From Allacma fusca (Eukaryota > Arthropoda > Collembola > Symphypleona > Sminthuridae): DNA of 64,000 nt. Below are positions 43,122 through 53,996 of this stretch, piece by piece. The translations under genes were made by a program, and so were the position numbers. The stretch lies in contig OX359250.1 of NCBI GenBank assembly GCA_947179485.1, forward strand, positions 30,142,654 to 30,206,653, in the 5' to 3' direction. The first letter of the stretch is position 1. Each line of letters opens with the position of its first letter. The notes beneath the pieces are model-generated. The model was given only the letters and a program-made list of their open reading frames with translations. It made no database searches and was not told where the DNA came from.

Positions 43122-46100
43122 TACATCAACACGGTGTGTCAATAAAATGGTAATAAATACATTTTCAAATTGCATTACCTCTAAAACCGATTTGTTTAGG
43201 TTCAGCAGCTGCTCACCACTGACGCCACGGACAAGGAATACCTCTGCCAAATCCCATAAGTTCGTCGCAGCCATCCATTCAGCCACATTTTGGGGCTTCC
43301 AGTCTTTCACACTCTAGTGACCAGACAAAAAAATAATGTATTAAATGAACATTAAGTCAGTTGGTATTATTCTTAATTCCAAGAAATGGTCACCACGTAT
43401 CTCCAATATAACAATAATGGTCAATTACCGTGAAACCGCATGCCTGTGGAGTGGAAACGGCTGAATAGTAACTACAATTTTCGACGACACTGGGATCCGG
43501 TGGACGATATTCCACTTCATTAATAGAATCTCCCGAAATTCGGTGGAGGCGTGAGCTTAATCTTCCAGCATTGACAGATGGGACCATTGGCAAATTGTTC
43601 TTCAAGCAATTTTTGTAAACCGACAAGCATTCAGCGTGAAAACATTTCTGACAATCTATCAGAGTTAAAATAGGATTAATTTGGGAAGCTAATGAAACAA
43701 TAAAAATGACAATTGAGGTGTCATATTTTAAACAAAATTTTAAAATCTAAATCCCAAGAATTACCTTCACAACGAATTCCAACTTTTCCGGTTCCCCAAA
43801 TAAAGTCACTGCCTACGGTGTTCATAGAAAATGTGAATTAATTAATCAAGACTGGGCTGGTCTATTAACAATAATGATCGTGCAATAAAACTAAAATAAA
43901 TAAACTAAACCGCAGCAAGTACAGGTACAAAAAGAATTGCCATTCATAAAGTTTATTTTAAACACTACGACCATTAAAATCAGAAGACAATGGAAAATAG
44001 TTCCTCCGAACCAAAACAAACATATTGAGGATTAAATTTTTGTTGCAATTCAAATTACGGAGGAAACACCACCACAGCTTCCAATAAAAAAATATGGGTC
44101 GCATAACTACTTTAGTTTTGTTAAAATCCTGGTAACTTTGACAAATAAAAAAACTATGCTCCCATTGGTTTTACATGACTTGAAATATGGATTTTACTTT
44201 AGTCACTTGGAAGGAATTTCATATGGAAAGTTTTTGTTCAGATTTTAGATGCCATATTCATACATTACATGGTACTGCTGACTGTCTAGTATAATTATGT
44301 GTATTAGTTCGATACGAATATTCTTTTAGGGTTGACCCTATACATGAGAAATACAGCCCTTGAAGTCTGTTGATGATCCCCCAAGGATACTATATCCTCT
44401 ATAGCAAAAACCCGGGCAACTATAAGCACTAAAATGTACCAACATGAAGTAACGGGGGTTGTGGGTGGTCCCAGAGAGTGGTGACTGAATAAGTTGTTAA
44501 AACGTTCAAGTACTCATGAGCATCACAAGGGCATCACCGGTGGGGTGGATATCGAAATTGTTTAAATTAAAATTTTAATAAAGTTAAGGGAACGTCTTCG
44601 TACGACAAAACCAAATACTCAATAACGCATTGCGATTTTATATATGCAGCCTTGCAAGGCAGGAGTTAATACGTTTCCCCAGCAGTTCATGTACCACCAA
44701 GAATAAAGAAAATGAATAATTAAAATGTCGAACGGAATAGATATTTGAAAAAAATTGATGTTTTAACGATAAATTGATACTTGTTGAAGCGAAGCGGTCA
44801 TACGGTAAGTATGCCCTCGATTAATATAAATTTGATGGTCCAAAAGACTGACTGTCTGGTTTAACTTCTACAGATGATTCAATTCTAGATTAGTACGGTA
44901 AGAGGTAGCGCAGCATTATTGTTAAAGTGTATCTTCCTTCACCTACATACATGAAGAAGCCACATTTACTACCAAATGTTAAGTCGTTTCAAGTAAGGGT
45001 CTACCTCTTCAGACAACACCCAGTTACTTGTCGAAACAATTAAAGTGTGAAAATTTTGGGCTGAGTTTTACTTTCCCGGCCACAAAACTACCTACCACCA
45101 ACCTACCACCTCATAAAGAAACACTATAATACATATGTTATTTCCACCAACCTACCACCAAACTACCACCTATCACCAACCTACCACCAACCTACCACCA
45201 ACCTACCACCAACCTACCACCAACCTACCACCAACCTACCACCAGAACCTACCACCAAAACCTACCACCAAAACCTACCACCAACCTACCACCAACCTAC
45301 CACCAACCTACCACCAACCTACCACTAAAAACCTACCACCATATCCTACCAACGTGCCCTACCAACATACCCTACCAACATACCCTACCATCATACCCTA
45401 CCAACATACCCTACCAACATACCCTACCAACATACCCTACCATCATACCCTACCAACATACCCTACCAACATACCCTACCTACATACCCTACCAACATAC
45501 CCTACCAACATACCCCACCAACATACCCTGCCTATTGTCCCTACCACCTACCACCTCCCGCCATACCCTGCCTATTGTCCCTACCACCTACCACCTCCCG
45601 CCATACCCTACCAATTCCTGACCACCATAACCTACCACCAACCTACAACCAACGGATCTAGGCTTGGTGGTAGGTTGGTGGTAGGTTGGTGGTAGATTGG
45701 TGGTAGGTATTTTTGTGGCCGGGAAAGTAAAACTCAGCCAAATTTTGTAATAATCAGAACTTTTAAATTTTATCAAAATTTCGAATTACAAAAAGTATAA
45801 GCACAAACGATGCAAAATCAAAGTTCAGAGTCTAAAATTTTTAAAATAATAAAATTTCCAAATTACGAAAACAAGTGTTAATACCACTTGTTCATGATAC
45901 ATAGTACAATTCATTTGCTGTTAATTTCAACTTTGTATCTCTTTTCGTTCAAAAGTGCTGAGTTTCCTGACGAAAGCAGAAAATCGGTACATCTTATATC
46001 ACGCTTTGCGCTTCACTTTAATAACTATCTTGTCGAAAAGTAGAGGACGTACCCCCAGAATGAACCTCTTTGTTAGTAGATATTAAGTATAAGAGGCCCT

Positions 46101-46504
46101 CACAGGAGAATGTAATTTAAGAGGTCTATGGACCCCCCGCTGAAAAATTCTGACCGTAATTCTTATATGAGCTGAACAATACGTTATTATACGTAATAAA
46201 AACTAAGATATCCTAATTTGCAATCCAACATTGCATCATGAATGAACACTCATAGCATAATTGTGCATTAAAGCAAAGCTATATTTTTAAAAATATCTAA
46301 AATACAAGACGAAACTGAACAGTAGATACTCACAAAGTTGGCAAATAACAGGTGTTAGAACGTAGGTATCCACCAGATTATGGGATTTGGTGTCGTCGAC
46401 AGTCATGGTTCTTTCCTTGAGACGGTAGCTACTCTTACTAGTAGATTCTTGGTTTGGCGAACCTAAGTAACCTGAGTCGTCTCCAGCACCACGTTTTGTT
46501 GAAA
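43122..46504 (-). CDS. PIK3R1-like: PI3K adaptor 5' exons: first C1 domain and SAM domain
   Basis: Four exons with agreeing phases: 46334-46504, 43765-43812, 43429-43655 and 43122-43313. The first three build a C1 domain: KSHNLVDTYVLTPVICQLC, then SDFIWGTGKVGIRCE, then DCQKCFHAECLSVYKNC, with all zinc-binding His/Cys. A Ser-rich linker follows (VENCSYYSAVSTPQACGFT). The fourth exon is a SAM domain: VKDWKPQNVAEWMAATNLWD, then VSGEQLLNLNKSVLEVM, ending RVDVV at a GTAAGT donor in phase 0. That phase fits the C1(2) exon at 32036. The upstream linker contains RGAGDDSGYLGSPNQ and TSKSSYRLKER. The 46504 exon has no usable ATG and starts at an acceptor, so the start codon lies further upstream. Typical p85 has an SH3 domain at its N-terminus; here C1-SAM-C1 takes that place. 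C1 domains may give membrane or diacylglycerol contact (inference). Confidence 0.85.
43813..46333 (-). other. Intron of the PI3K adaptor splitting the first C1 domain
   Basis: A 2.5-kb intron in phase 1 between the CQLC and SDFIWG parts of the C1 fold. It carries the hAT-like element at 45059-45739; elsewhere no feature was recognised. Confidence 0.55.
45059..45739. mobile_element. hAT-like element, 8-bp TSD AAATTTTG, CCAACCTACCA array
   Basis: Both ends begin GGCTGAGTTTTACTTTCCCG followed by GCCACAAAA (29 identical bases, inverted), then run on as TACCTACCACC with few changes. Flanking AAATTTTG at 45051-45058 and 45740-45747 is an exact 8-bp duplication. The interior is almost wholly tandem repeats: CCAACCTACCA (45145-45330), then CATACCCTACCAA (45352-45530), with a duplicated 50-bp block near 45530-45610. 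The last 70 bp turn to GGTTGGTGGTAG, making a foldback end. The 8-bp duplication suggests hAT, although the terminus is not the usual CAGNG. Confidence 0.88.
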
Positions 46505-47644
46505 CTAATATATCATTATGAGGAAACACTACATTATATCATTGTACATGAGCACTACATATTTTTATATATACATATTTGTAAACAATTTTATTCACCC
46601 TACATTTCTATACAGGCAAGCTGTTGGCAACATAAATATAGTAGTATTTAGAACAATATCATGTAATCCCGTTTCTCCAAGTAAGCCCGTTTTTTTTTGC
46701 GTCAGATGCACTCAGATTAGAGGTGGTGAAAGCTACTAAAATTTGATGCAACAACTGTGATACAAGTGCACATGCAAGTCCAAAATTTAAACGTGACTTC
46801 TACAACAGCGTGCTCTATAAATGGTAGCTCTTCTCTAGTCTGCTTGGCACTACACATAATATATATACATATTTTGCATATCTTATGAACTGTAATCTCT
46901 GTACAAAAAAAATACACGGTGCAAAAACACCTTCACTAGATTAAAATGATTTCGCAATCTGACATTGATTCATCCAACTACTCAACTTGATTCCCATGTC
47001 ATACATATGATCTGTTCAACCCGGCAACTGAGTGAGCATGCAGATCATCAACCATAATAAAATCTACAAGCATACAGAGTGGTAGGATCAGACGGGGACG
47101 TGCACCATGTAAAGGTATTATGCCACTTTCCAGATTCAGACTACTCAATCGATCCTACACCTTTATCTCAATCTCAAACACTAATATCTTTCCACCAGTC
47201 TCACACGTATATGCTAACTGCTAACATAACATAAGACTAGTTTCAACAAGCATTGGGATTTGAACAGGAGTCGGCTGTATTTTACTAGCCGTTAAAGACA
47301 GGCTTTGGTAGCTCGACTCACGACCAGCTCTTCTTCAGACTTTGACTATTTTCCTCGGCCGTATACTTACAACATGCGACTCTCTCACTATTAGTTACTT
47401 GCGACTCTCTCACTATTAGTTACTAGCTCCTAGCAAACGAAGCAGTGTGCAACATCCTTGGATATTTGTGTTAGTAGTGGACTTGACTTACAATTAGGTT
47501 AATACTAGCACTGCACAGCCAACTATTGTTGGCTAAGCAAGGCAAATGTAAGTTACGATAATAGGAAATAGCTATATGCTATAGCCAGCTGAGCAGAGCT
47601 TTGGTCGTCGATGCATCTAGAGCGCGCGAATATTTAATTCTTAC
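46505..47644 (-). other. Probable intron of the PI3K adaptor, with repeats
   Basis: Lies between the 46504 exon and the candidate exon at 47645-47677. It contains a tRNA-like relic (47250-47330) and a 25-bp perfect tandem duplication GCGACTCTCTCACTATTAGT.. (47376-47425). No coding exon was recognised. Confidence 0.4.
47250..47330 (-). repeat. tRNA-like relic (possible SINE head)
   Basis: On the minus strand GTTCAAATCCC (47255-47265) is a good RNA polymerase III B box. About 42 nt upstream GAGTCGAGCTACC (47307-47322) is a weak A box. The intervening TGTCTTTAACGGC resembles an anticodon-arm region. No closed acceptor stem was found, so it is not a working tRNA. Confidence 0.28.
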
Positions 47645-47677
47645 CATCACGGAGACGGAGACTATCCACTCTTTCAA
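47645..47677 (-). CDS. Candidate 33-nt upstream exon of the PI3K adaptor
   Basis: A strong acceptor (TTCATCCTCTCTTCTAAG) and a strong donor (GATG|GTAAGA) enclose 33 nt. In the phase needed by the next exon (46504, one base carried over) it reads ERVDSLRLRD and continues into VSTKRGAGDD without a stop. Splice-site quality and phase support it; there is no homology support. Confidence 0.3.
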
Positions 47678-47844
47678 CTTAGAAGAGAGGATGAAGAATC
47701 CTTTGAATTAATTCAAATAACTTTCTGCATGAGTCTCTTACTGGGATCGAATTGTCTTATTTTTATTTTCAATGTAATAATCCAAAACCAAACTGCTAGA
47801 ATTTTATTTCCAATGTATTAATGCAAATCTTTTTTATTAAACCC

Positions 47845-47960
47845 TTAATCAATTCCTGGTTGCAACCTGACTAGACTGAATTAATTCAAATAACTTTCTG
47901 CATGAGTCACATACTGGGATGGGAAGTCTAGTCAGGTTGGAATCAGGAATTGATTAAGAT
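47845..47960. repeat. Imperfect hairpin with 33-bp arms beside a direct repeat
   Basis: CTTAATCAATTCCTGGTTGC..AGACT (47845-47878) is inverted as AGTCTAGTCAGGTTGGAATC..TTAAG (47927-47960). In addition GAATTAATTCAAATAACTTT..GCATGAGTC is directly repeated at about 47705 and 47879. It is probably a small MITE or the junction of a duplication. Confidence 0.6.
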
Positions 47961-47982
47961 AATGTGATGTAATAATTGGAGC

Positions 47983-50123
47983 TAGTGACTTAGAGCTACT
48001 TTTGGGATCGGGTTACACCCGGGAATCGGGTTCGGGATCGGGAACGGGTTCGAGTTCGGGTGTCTAATTAATGTTCCCAATTACTTTGGGTCCAGGTTCA
48101 GCAACATGCTCAGCAGACCCGGGATTTCGGGATCGGGACCGGGTTTGGGAACGGGTTCAAGCTTGATGCAGGTATTTGTGTTCCCGTCAAGAACCGGGAA
48201 CATGTTCGTTCCCACACCCGTTACACGCTTCACGTTCCCGGGAACTACGCAACCATCTAGCGGAGAAAAAAATACAAAGCATGCACGGCTTCCCTCGTTA
48301 AAATGTTGAGATACTAATTTTACGTATGCGACTTGAGCCGTTTAGCATATTGTCAGTTGGGATCAGAGATGGCCTACTCTACTTTTCAGTAGTGGTAGTG
48401 GAATAGTGGCAAAAAGTAGAGTAGTGGTTGAAATTGAAATAAAATAATATTTATTGGTAGTGTAGGACGAAGGTGACATCTGAAGGTAAGAAACTAGTAG
48501 TAACTACTAGTACCCGCTCCCCATAGTTCCTAAAATGTAGTGTAGAATAGTGGAGCCGCCTATAGTTTGGTTGTAGTGTAGAAGTAGTTTAAAGCATACT
48601 CAACGTCCAGTAAAAAGTAGTGCTACCCGAGTAAGCACTACACGTAATGGAATGCGTGACTATGTCTTTTCTAACTTTCTATATCTTACACCGTTACACC
48701 GCGTTTCAATACTTGAAATATGTGTGCGATTACGTGGATGGATATAGTAACATATTGTATTTGTATTGGAGCGTTGCGCATTCCACGTTGTGATCCTTTT
48801 TAGCAGTAATTGAACTTGCAAAAGCAAAATCTTAGTATTGATCTCTGTTTATTTAAGTGCTTTAATCCTCCATTAATTAACAGTTCTAAAATTTAAGCCA
48901 AATCCAGATTATGACAGTTTCCGTACATAAAATGGCAACGGACATTGCCAATTGTAATTATTCATTGTGTCAACTTATAACACGTTTTTATAAGGTACAG
49001 TCAGTGGTTCGCATGTATTAACTTGAGTTATACACGCATGTGAATGTTGTCTAAAACAATAAACTAGTTTTTCAAAATGCTTATCCTACAATTGATTCTT
49101 GTAAAGATCGGTCCTGCACAGTGCACGCCTCTAAGTTAGCATAAACATCTAGCTTCATCGACAGAGGATATATTGTATTTACATACGATTAAACGGACTT
49201 TTTTCGCTAGGAATCAAATTTCTAGCATATATTTAGAATTTAGGACCCTTTTTTAGGTTTATACTAAAATTATATGATTTTAGGCTGCGATTAAATTGCA
49301 AGGCTATTCAGTAAATAGGTATTATATTGCATAGTGTGCCTTTTTTACTGCGTAGAGTAGTGTAATAGTTGTAGTGTAGAGTAACGCTAATTTTTAGCTT
49401 CCGGAAAGTAGTGGTAGAGTAGAGTAAAGGTGCTCTCTGAGAGTAAAACTCTACTGGAAAGTAGCGTAGTGGTAGTTTTGATTCACAACAAAATAGAGTG
49501 TTAGTAGAGTAGTTGTCAAAGACCATTTTTGTTTGTAGTGTAGTGGTAAGTAGTGGCATTTACCCTGACTAAACCTTTTAGAGTAGTGTAGTGTAGTGGA
49601 AAATTGAATGGTCACCTCTGGTTGGGATCGCATAGTAGTGATTTCCGCCTACTCTAACTTACAAGATGAAAGTCATTGCAAAACTCATAGTGGGAATCGT
49701 TTAAGCAGTCTTCCTGCATCTTTTTCGGCAAAGCAGACCATACGTTTAGTTTGATGACAATTTTTAATAGTTCTAAATCTATTGTATCATGGTACGCATG
49801 CATAAGTATTGCTAAATCAATAAAAATGTGAAGAAAAAAATTGATTTACACCAAATGCACTGGTCCCGGGAACGAGTCCGGGTTCAAGGGATTCGGGATC
49901 GGGATTGGGAGCAAATTTTATCTGATTTCGGGTTCGGGACCGGGATCGGGTTTGAGATCAACGATTCAAGCATATTTAATATCTGGGTTTTTGTGCACCC
50001 GATCCCAGTATTTCGGGAACGGGTTCGGGTGTGAGTCCGAAAATATTGATGACCCGATTTTCGGGATCGGGTTCGGGAATGGGATCAAACTTTTCGTTCC
50101 CACAAGTAGCTCTATAGTGACTG
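47983..50123. mobile_element. Composite hAT-like element with GGGATCGGGTTC arms, interrupted
   Basis: Left TAGTGACTTAGAGCTACTTT and right (read inward) CAGTCACTATAGAGCTACTT are imperfect terminal inverted repeats with hAT-type starts. Inside both ends lie arrays of GGGATCGGGTTCGGGAACGGG (47998-48140 and 49862-50095), in the same orientation on both sides. The middle is occupied by a second element (48364-49620). No matching 8-bp duplication was found outside, so this copy is older or its ends are altered. Confidence 0.65.
48364..49620. mobile_element. hAT-like element, 8-bp TSD GTTGGGAT, GTAGTG-rich
   Basis: Left CAGAGATGGCC and right (inward) CAGAGGTGACC start with hAT-type CAGAG. The 8-bp duplication GTTGGGAT at 48356-48363 and 49621-49628 is exact. 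Degenerate GTAGTGTAGTGG repeats fill roughly 250 bp at each end, while the centre (48660-49300) is unique AT-rich DNA without a recognisable transposase. It inserted into the older element 47983-50123. Confidence 0.87.
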
Positions 50124-50319
50124 TAGTACCCTAAAACATGGGGACATCCGGGCACGAGCTAAATTATCGATATATTAAGTATTATATATTGTTGAGACAC
50201 GAAGGAAGAATTTGATGCAGGGTATCCCCAAGACTAACTTTCAATTTTGATAGGATTTTTCGGATACCGGTTCGAATTCTTTTTTTTAAACCGGATTTTG
50301 TAAGGTATTGTGAGTATTG

Positions 50320-50718
50320 CAAAGGTGGGCGCATACCCTACATGTATGCCTACAAGTAGGCAAAATTGTAGGCTATGCTCAAATTTTCACATATTTTGTA
50401 GGCATTTGTTTGTAGGCTGTATATTTCATATTATTTTATATTTGAATGTAGGTACTTAAGCATGAAAATGTATGTATGTTTGTTCGAAACTTAGGTATGA
50501 ATCAATTACGACAAAGAGGTATGTTGGTTGTAGGTAGGCACAATTCTCGGGAGTGATGTATGTAGGTTGTAGGTAGGGTCAACCCTCGGGAGGGATGTAT
50601 GTAGGTTGTAGGTAGGGTGAACTCTTGGGTGGGATTTATGTAGGCTAAAATGTAGGTTGTACGTAAGCACCTAAAAATATGTAGGCTTTAAGGTATGCGA
50701 ATACTTTGCCCACCTTTT
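50320..50718. mobile_element. Small hAT-like MITE, 8-bp TSD GAGTATTG, GTAGGC repeats
   Basis: Left CAAAGGTGGGCGCATACC and right (inward) AAAAGGTGGGC, then GCATACC after a short insert. Exact duplications GAGTATTG at 50312-50319 and 50719-50726. The 399-bp body is degenerate TGTAGGTTGTAGGTAGG repeats. Related sequence lies at 56014-56190. Confidence 0.87.
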
Positions 50719-50780
50719 GAGTATTGGAATTTAAAGATTCGTTTTGAATTTCGATTCTACTACCATGGGTTGTACTAAAC

Positions 50781-51456
50781 TCTGAACCACCTGAACCAGT
50801 GAACCACCCACAAAATTGCTATTTTCTGAGGTGGTTCATTGAACCAAGCAATAAATCTATGAACCACGTCTGAACCAGGGCTCGAAGTTCTGAACCACCT
50901 CTGAACCAGAATAGCTGTGAACCACATCTGAACCAGGGCGTCAAGGTTCGAAAAACTTCTGAAGCAGGGCTCAAAGTTCTGAACAACTTCTGAACCAGGG
51001 TTAATAGCTGTGAACCACCACTGAACCAGGGTTCAAAGCTCTGAACCACACCTGAAACAGGGTTAAAAGCTATGAACAGCTTCTGAACAACCTCTGAATC
51101 AGGGCTCCAGGCTCTGATCCAGGGCTAACAGCTCTGAACCACCACTGAACCCGGGTTTTAAGCTTTGAACAACGTCAGAACCAGGGTTCAAAGCTCTTAA
51201 CCACCTCTGAATCAATGCTCCAAGCTCTGAACCAGGTTTAATAGCTGTTAACCACCACTGAATCAGGGTAATAAGCTCTGAACCAAGGCTCCAGGCTTTG
51301 GACCAGCCCTGAACCATCGCACCAGGCTTTGAATCACCTCTGAACAAGGGGTACGAGCTCTGGACCACCCCTGAACATGGGCACCAGGTTCTGAACCACC
51401 TTTGAACCTGAGTTAAAAGCTCTGAGCCACCTCTGAACCAGGGCTTCAGGCTCTTA
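50781..51456. repeat. GAACCACCTCTGAACC array, left arm
   Basis: About 35-38-bp degenerate units of the form CTCTGAACCACCTCTGAACCAGGGTTCAAAG over 680 bp. The same unit appears inverted at 53997-54174, so the two arrays are arms of a large foldback structure enclosing 51457-53996. The WFRGGSE-like frames across it are repeat artefacts. Confidence 0.8.
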
Positions 51457-51487
51457 AGTTGTGAGGAGTTCTAATTCCGTGACGTTA

Positions 51488-52893
51488 GGGAGCGTTCACA
51501 AATGACGTCATCAAATTAGTGGGTGGGTGCTAACGGGAGATGGTGATGTTGATTAGGGCTCCTCACAACTTCAAGTATTAGTTGCAACTTACAATTTCAA
51601 TTACAACTTCAAGTCAACTTCAATTTACTGCAAAAATTAAATTGTAAATTGAAGTCAACTTCAATTTGAAACAAAATATTAGTTGAACATTCAAGTTCAA
51701 CTTCAATTCAACTAACAAATAAAGCTTTTCATTTGAAAAGCATAGTCAATTCAACTTCAAGTTGCTGAAGTACAAATAATTCACAGTTGAAGTTGATCAA
51801 TTGACAATTTTTGAACGAATTAAGCATGCGCTTTTGGAAAACCCTTGTAGTAAATTTTGGGAATCCACTGATAGTTTTAATGAACAAAACATACTTCGCC
51901 ACGCTGCTGGCAACGCAAAGCTCCTGAAATCTAGTTCATACACAACCTATATAATGTTAAAATAATAATAAGTTTAATCAACGTTATTCGTTACGAGTGA
52001 GGAAAGGGAGGAAAACGTTGATTTAGTTATTAGCGGAGACTCACAATCAGAAGATGGTTCAAGCAGTCATCTAAAAACAAAATAAGAAATCCTCTGACAA
52101 ACAAGCAATGTAATCGGCGACGGAGTATATTTGTTATTTACGGTATTTATTTTCGGCTGAAATTTGAAAACAATTTTTTAGAGTTTTTGAAGCAAAAATC
52201 ATGTGCTGTCTAAAACTCTTCTCGGGAAAACTTAGTTTTACCCATTATAATTTTTTATTTTGATATTACGCAGATATATTTAATGGCACATTAAATTGCC
52301 CAACTCAATTTAAATCAACTTCAAGTCAATTTCAATTCAACTTCAATTTGTACAAATATTACAACTTGAAATTTTCAACTTCAAATAATGACGCTGTAAG
52401 TTGGTTTCCGGGAATTGACTGTCAATTAAAAAATTGATTTGCAATTGGTCAAATACAACTATGAGGCCGAAATTGAGTTGAAAATTCAATTTCAAGTACA
52501 ACTTCAAGTTCAAATAATGTGATAACTTGAGTTGTGAGGAGCCCTAATGTTGATGACGCAGTGGTAGGGTGGATTTGACCGAATGATGATGTCATCAACC
52601 GACGAATGTTACCAACGATTTTTTTGCTTAACCGTTAACAGTTTTGGTAGTTTGATTCAACCTGCTTCGACTTGCTTACTTGCCGAAAATGCCAGGCATT
52701 TTCAAATTAAGACATTTTCAGGGCATTTTTAGGTAGGCAGGCATAAAACCCAGTGCATTTTCAATTGTGCAACCCTGGTGATGATGACGTCATTACATGG
52801 GGTGGGTGCGTCGTTTCATCACATGATGACGTCTGATGACAAGTGTGTGCCTAAAATCCAGTATTTTGGATGACGTCATTTGTGAACGCTCCC
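51488..52893. mobile_element. TTA-flanked MITE (Harbinger-like), interrupted by a hAT-like insertion
   Basis: Terminal inverted repeats of 25 bp, GGGAGCGTTCACAAATGACG followed by TCATC at both ends, identical. TTA flanks each side (51485-51487 and 52894-52896), the 3-bp target typical of PIF/Harbinger elements. Without the 993-bp insertion at 51554-52546 the element would be about 405 bp. It carries further TGACGTCA-like motifs near 52572-52590 and 52785-52830. Confidence 0.75.
51554..52546. mobile_element. hAT-like element, 8-bp TSD ATGTTGAT, CAACTTCAAG repeats
   Basis: Left TAGGGCTCCTCACAACTTCA and right (inward) TAGGGCTCCTCACAACTCAA, with exact duplications ATGTTGAT at 51546-51553 and 52547-52554. 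TAGGG fits the hAT terminal pattern. Both subterminal regions (51575-51800 and 52290-52520) are built of CAACTTCAAGTTCAACTTCAATT repeats. The centre has no transposase. It is nested in the MITE 51488-52893. Confidence 0.9.
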
Positions 52894-52989
52894 TTAAAAC
52901 GCTATTTTATAGCTTCAGCCCCAAGTTAACACATGATTAAGTGGTTGGAGCCAGAGCTGCGGTCAAGTAGTGTAAATCCCAAACTTTAC

Positions 52990-53192
52990 CCTGAACTTGA
53001 CTTGACCCTGACAGTGAAGTACGTTTTTCAGACGATCTTGAACTTGACGACCAGATGGTTAGACAATTACTTGAAAATTCAGGGTCAAGTATTCAAGTAT
53101 TTTTCGCGTGACTTGAACCTGGCCAATTATTGACGAAACAACTCTTGACTTGACCATGCCTCGAACTTGAACTTGGCTTGAATTGTCAAGTC
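52990..53192. repeat. Degenerate ACTTGAC array
   Basis: Repeated GAACTTGACTTGACC words in about 200 bp, similar in style to the subterminal arrays of the neighbouring elements. Terminal inverted repeats and target duplications were not found. Confidence 0.5.
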
Positions 53193-53822
53193 TTTTTCAA
53201 AACAGTAATAGAAGAATCGTATTCACACTTACAATACAGCAAGTACTACATTTATTATGATTTTTATTGACTAAAAACTAAATAATTTTAATGAAATACA
53301 CTTGACGTTAATTATTACTGCTTAGAATGAATCGACAAAAACAGCAAATAACAATATTGTTCAAAATTCACAAGCTTCTCAAAAAAAATTGATTTACTGT
53401 TTCAGTTCGATGCTTTAATGTCTTCGTGTTTTAGTTTTAGCCAACCTTAATCACAAAAAACTACGAATAGTCTCTGATAATAGTCTTTAAGGGGTAAGTA
53501 AATATATTCCCATTGAATTTTACTACTAATAAAAACATCTTGCCCTAAAATCCTTAAAATATTTGACCTATTTTTCTATAATTTTGTGTAAAGGGGAACA
53601 TTTTGATGCTAATCGAAAATTCACTTACATCAATTTGACTACTCACCGACGGGGTTGTATACTCATAGACAATACAGTAATTACACTCGTTGAGACAATA
53701 CTCGTGACTGTTGTGTACAATAGTTAATAGAGGGGAATGACTTATTGAGGCATTTTGAGGAATTTCGCTCTCAAATTCGAAGCGATTACAAGTTACCATT
53801 AACTTGATAAGCGTTTTTAAAA

Positions 53823-53981
53823 TTGCAACTTTTCGCAGTGCAAGCACTTGCAATTGCAGTTGAATTTCTTGCAATTTCAGTTGTGTTTAACCGGTAATTG
53901 CGAGTATTTAATTTATTCAATTGAACCGAACTTGCAAATTCAATTAGTAATTGTGGTGAACTTGCAATTGACAAGAAACAC
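53823..53981. repeat. Degenerate TTGCAATT array with hAT-like ends
   Basis: TTGCAATT words at 53823-53975. CAGTGCAAGCACTTGCAATT (from about 53838) and, inward from 53981, TAGTGTTTCTTGTCAATTGC form an imperfect inverted pair with hAT-type starts, but the flanking 8-mers differ. It may be a degraded small element. Confidence 0.4.
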
Positions 53982-53996
53982 TAGTTCAGATCTTTT

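Noticed and set aside
45135..45695. 186-codon plus-strand frame rich in PTYHQPTTN
   Set aside because: It is the translation of the CCAACCTACCA tandem array inside a transposable element; no start, splice or domain evidence.
47983..50123. 8-bp duplication around the outer GGGATCGGG element
   Set aside because: Flanks ATTGGAGC and TAGTACCC do not match, so no duplication is claimed.
50819..51368. Minus-strand frames with repeated WFRGGSE words
   Set aside because: They follow the GAACC array units and occur in several frames; repeat artefacts.
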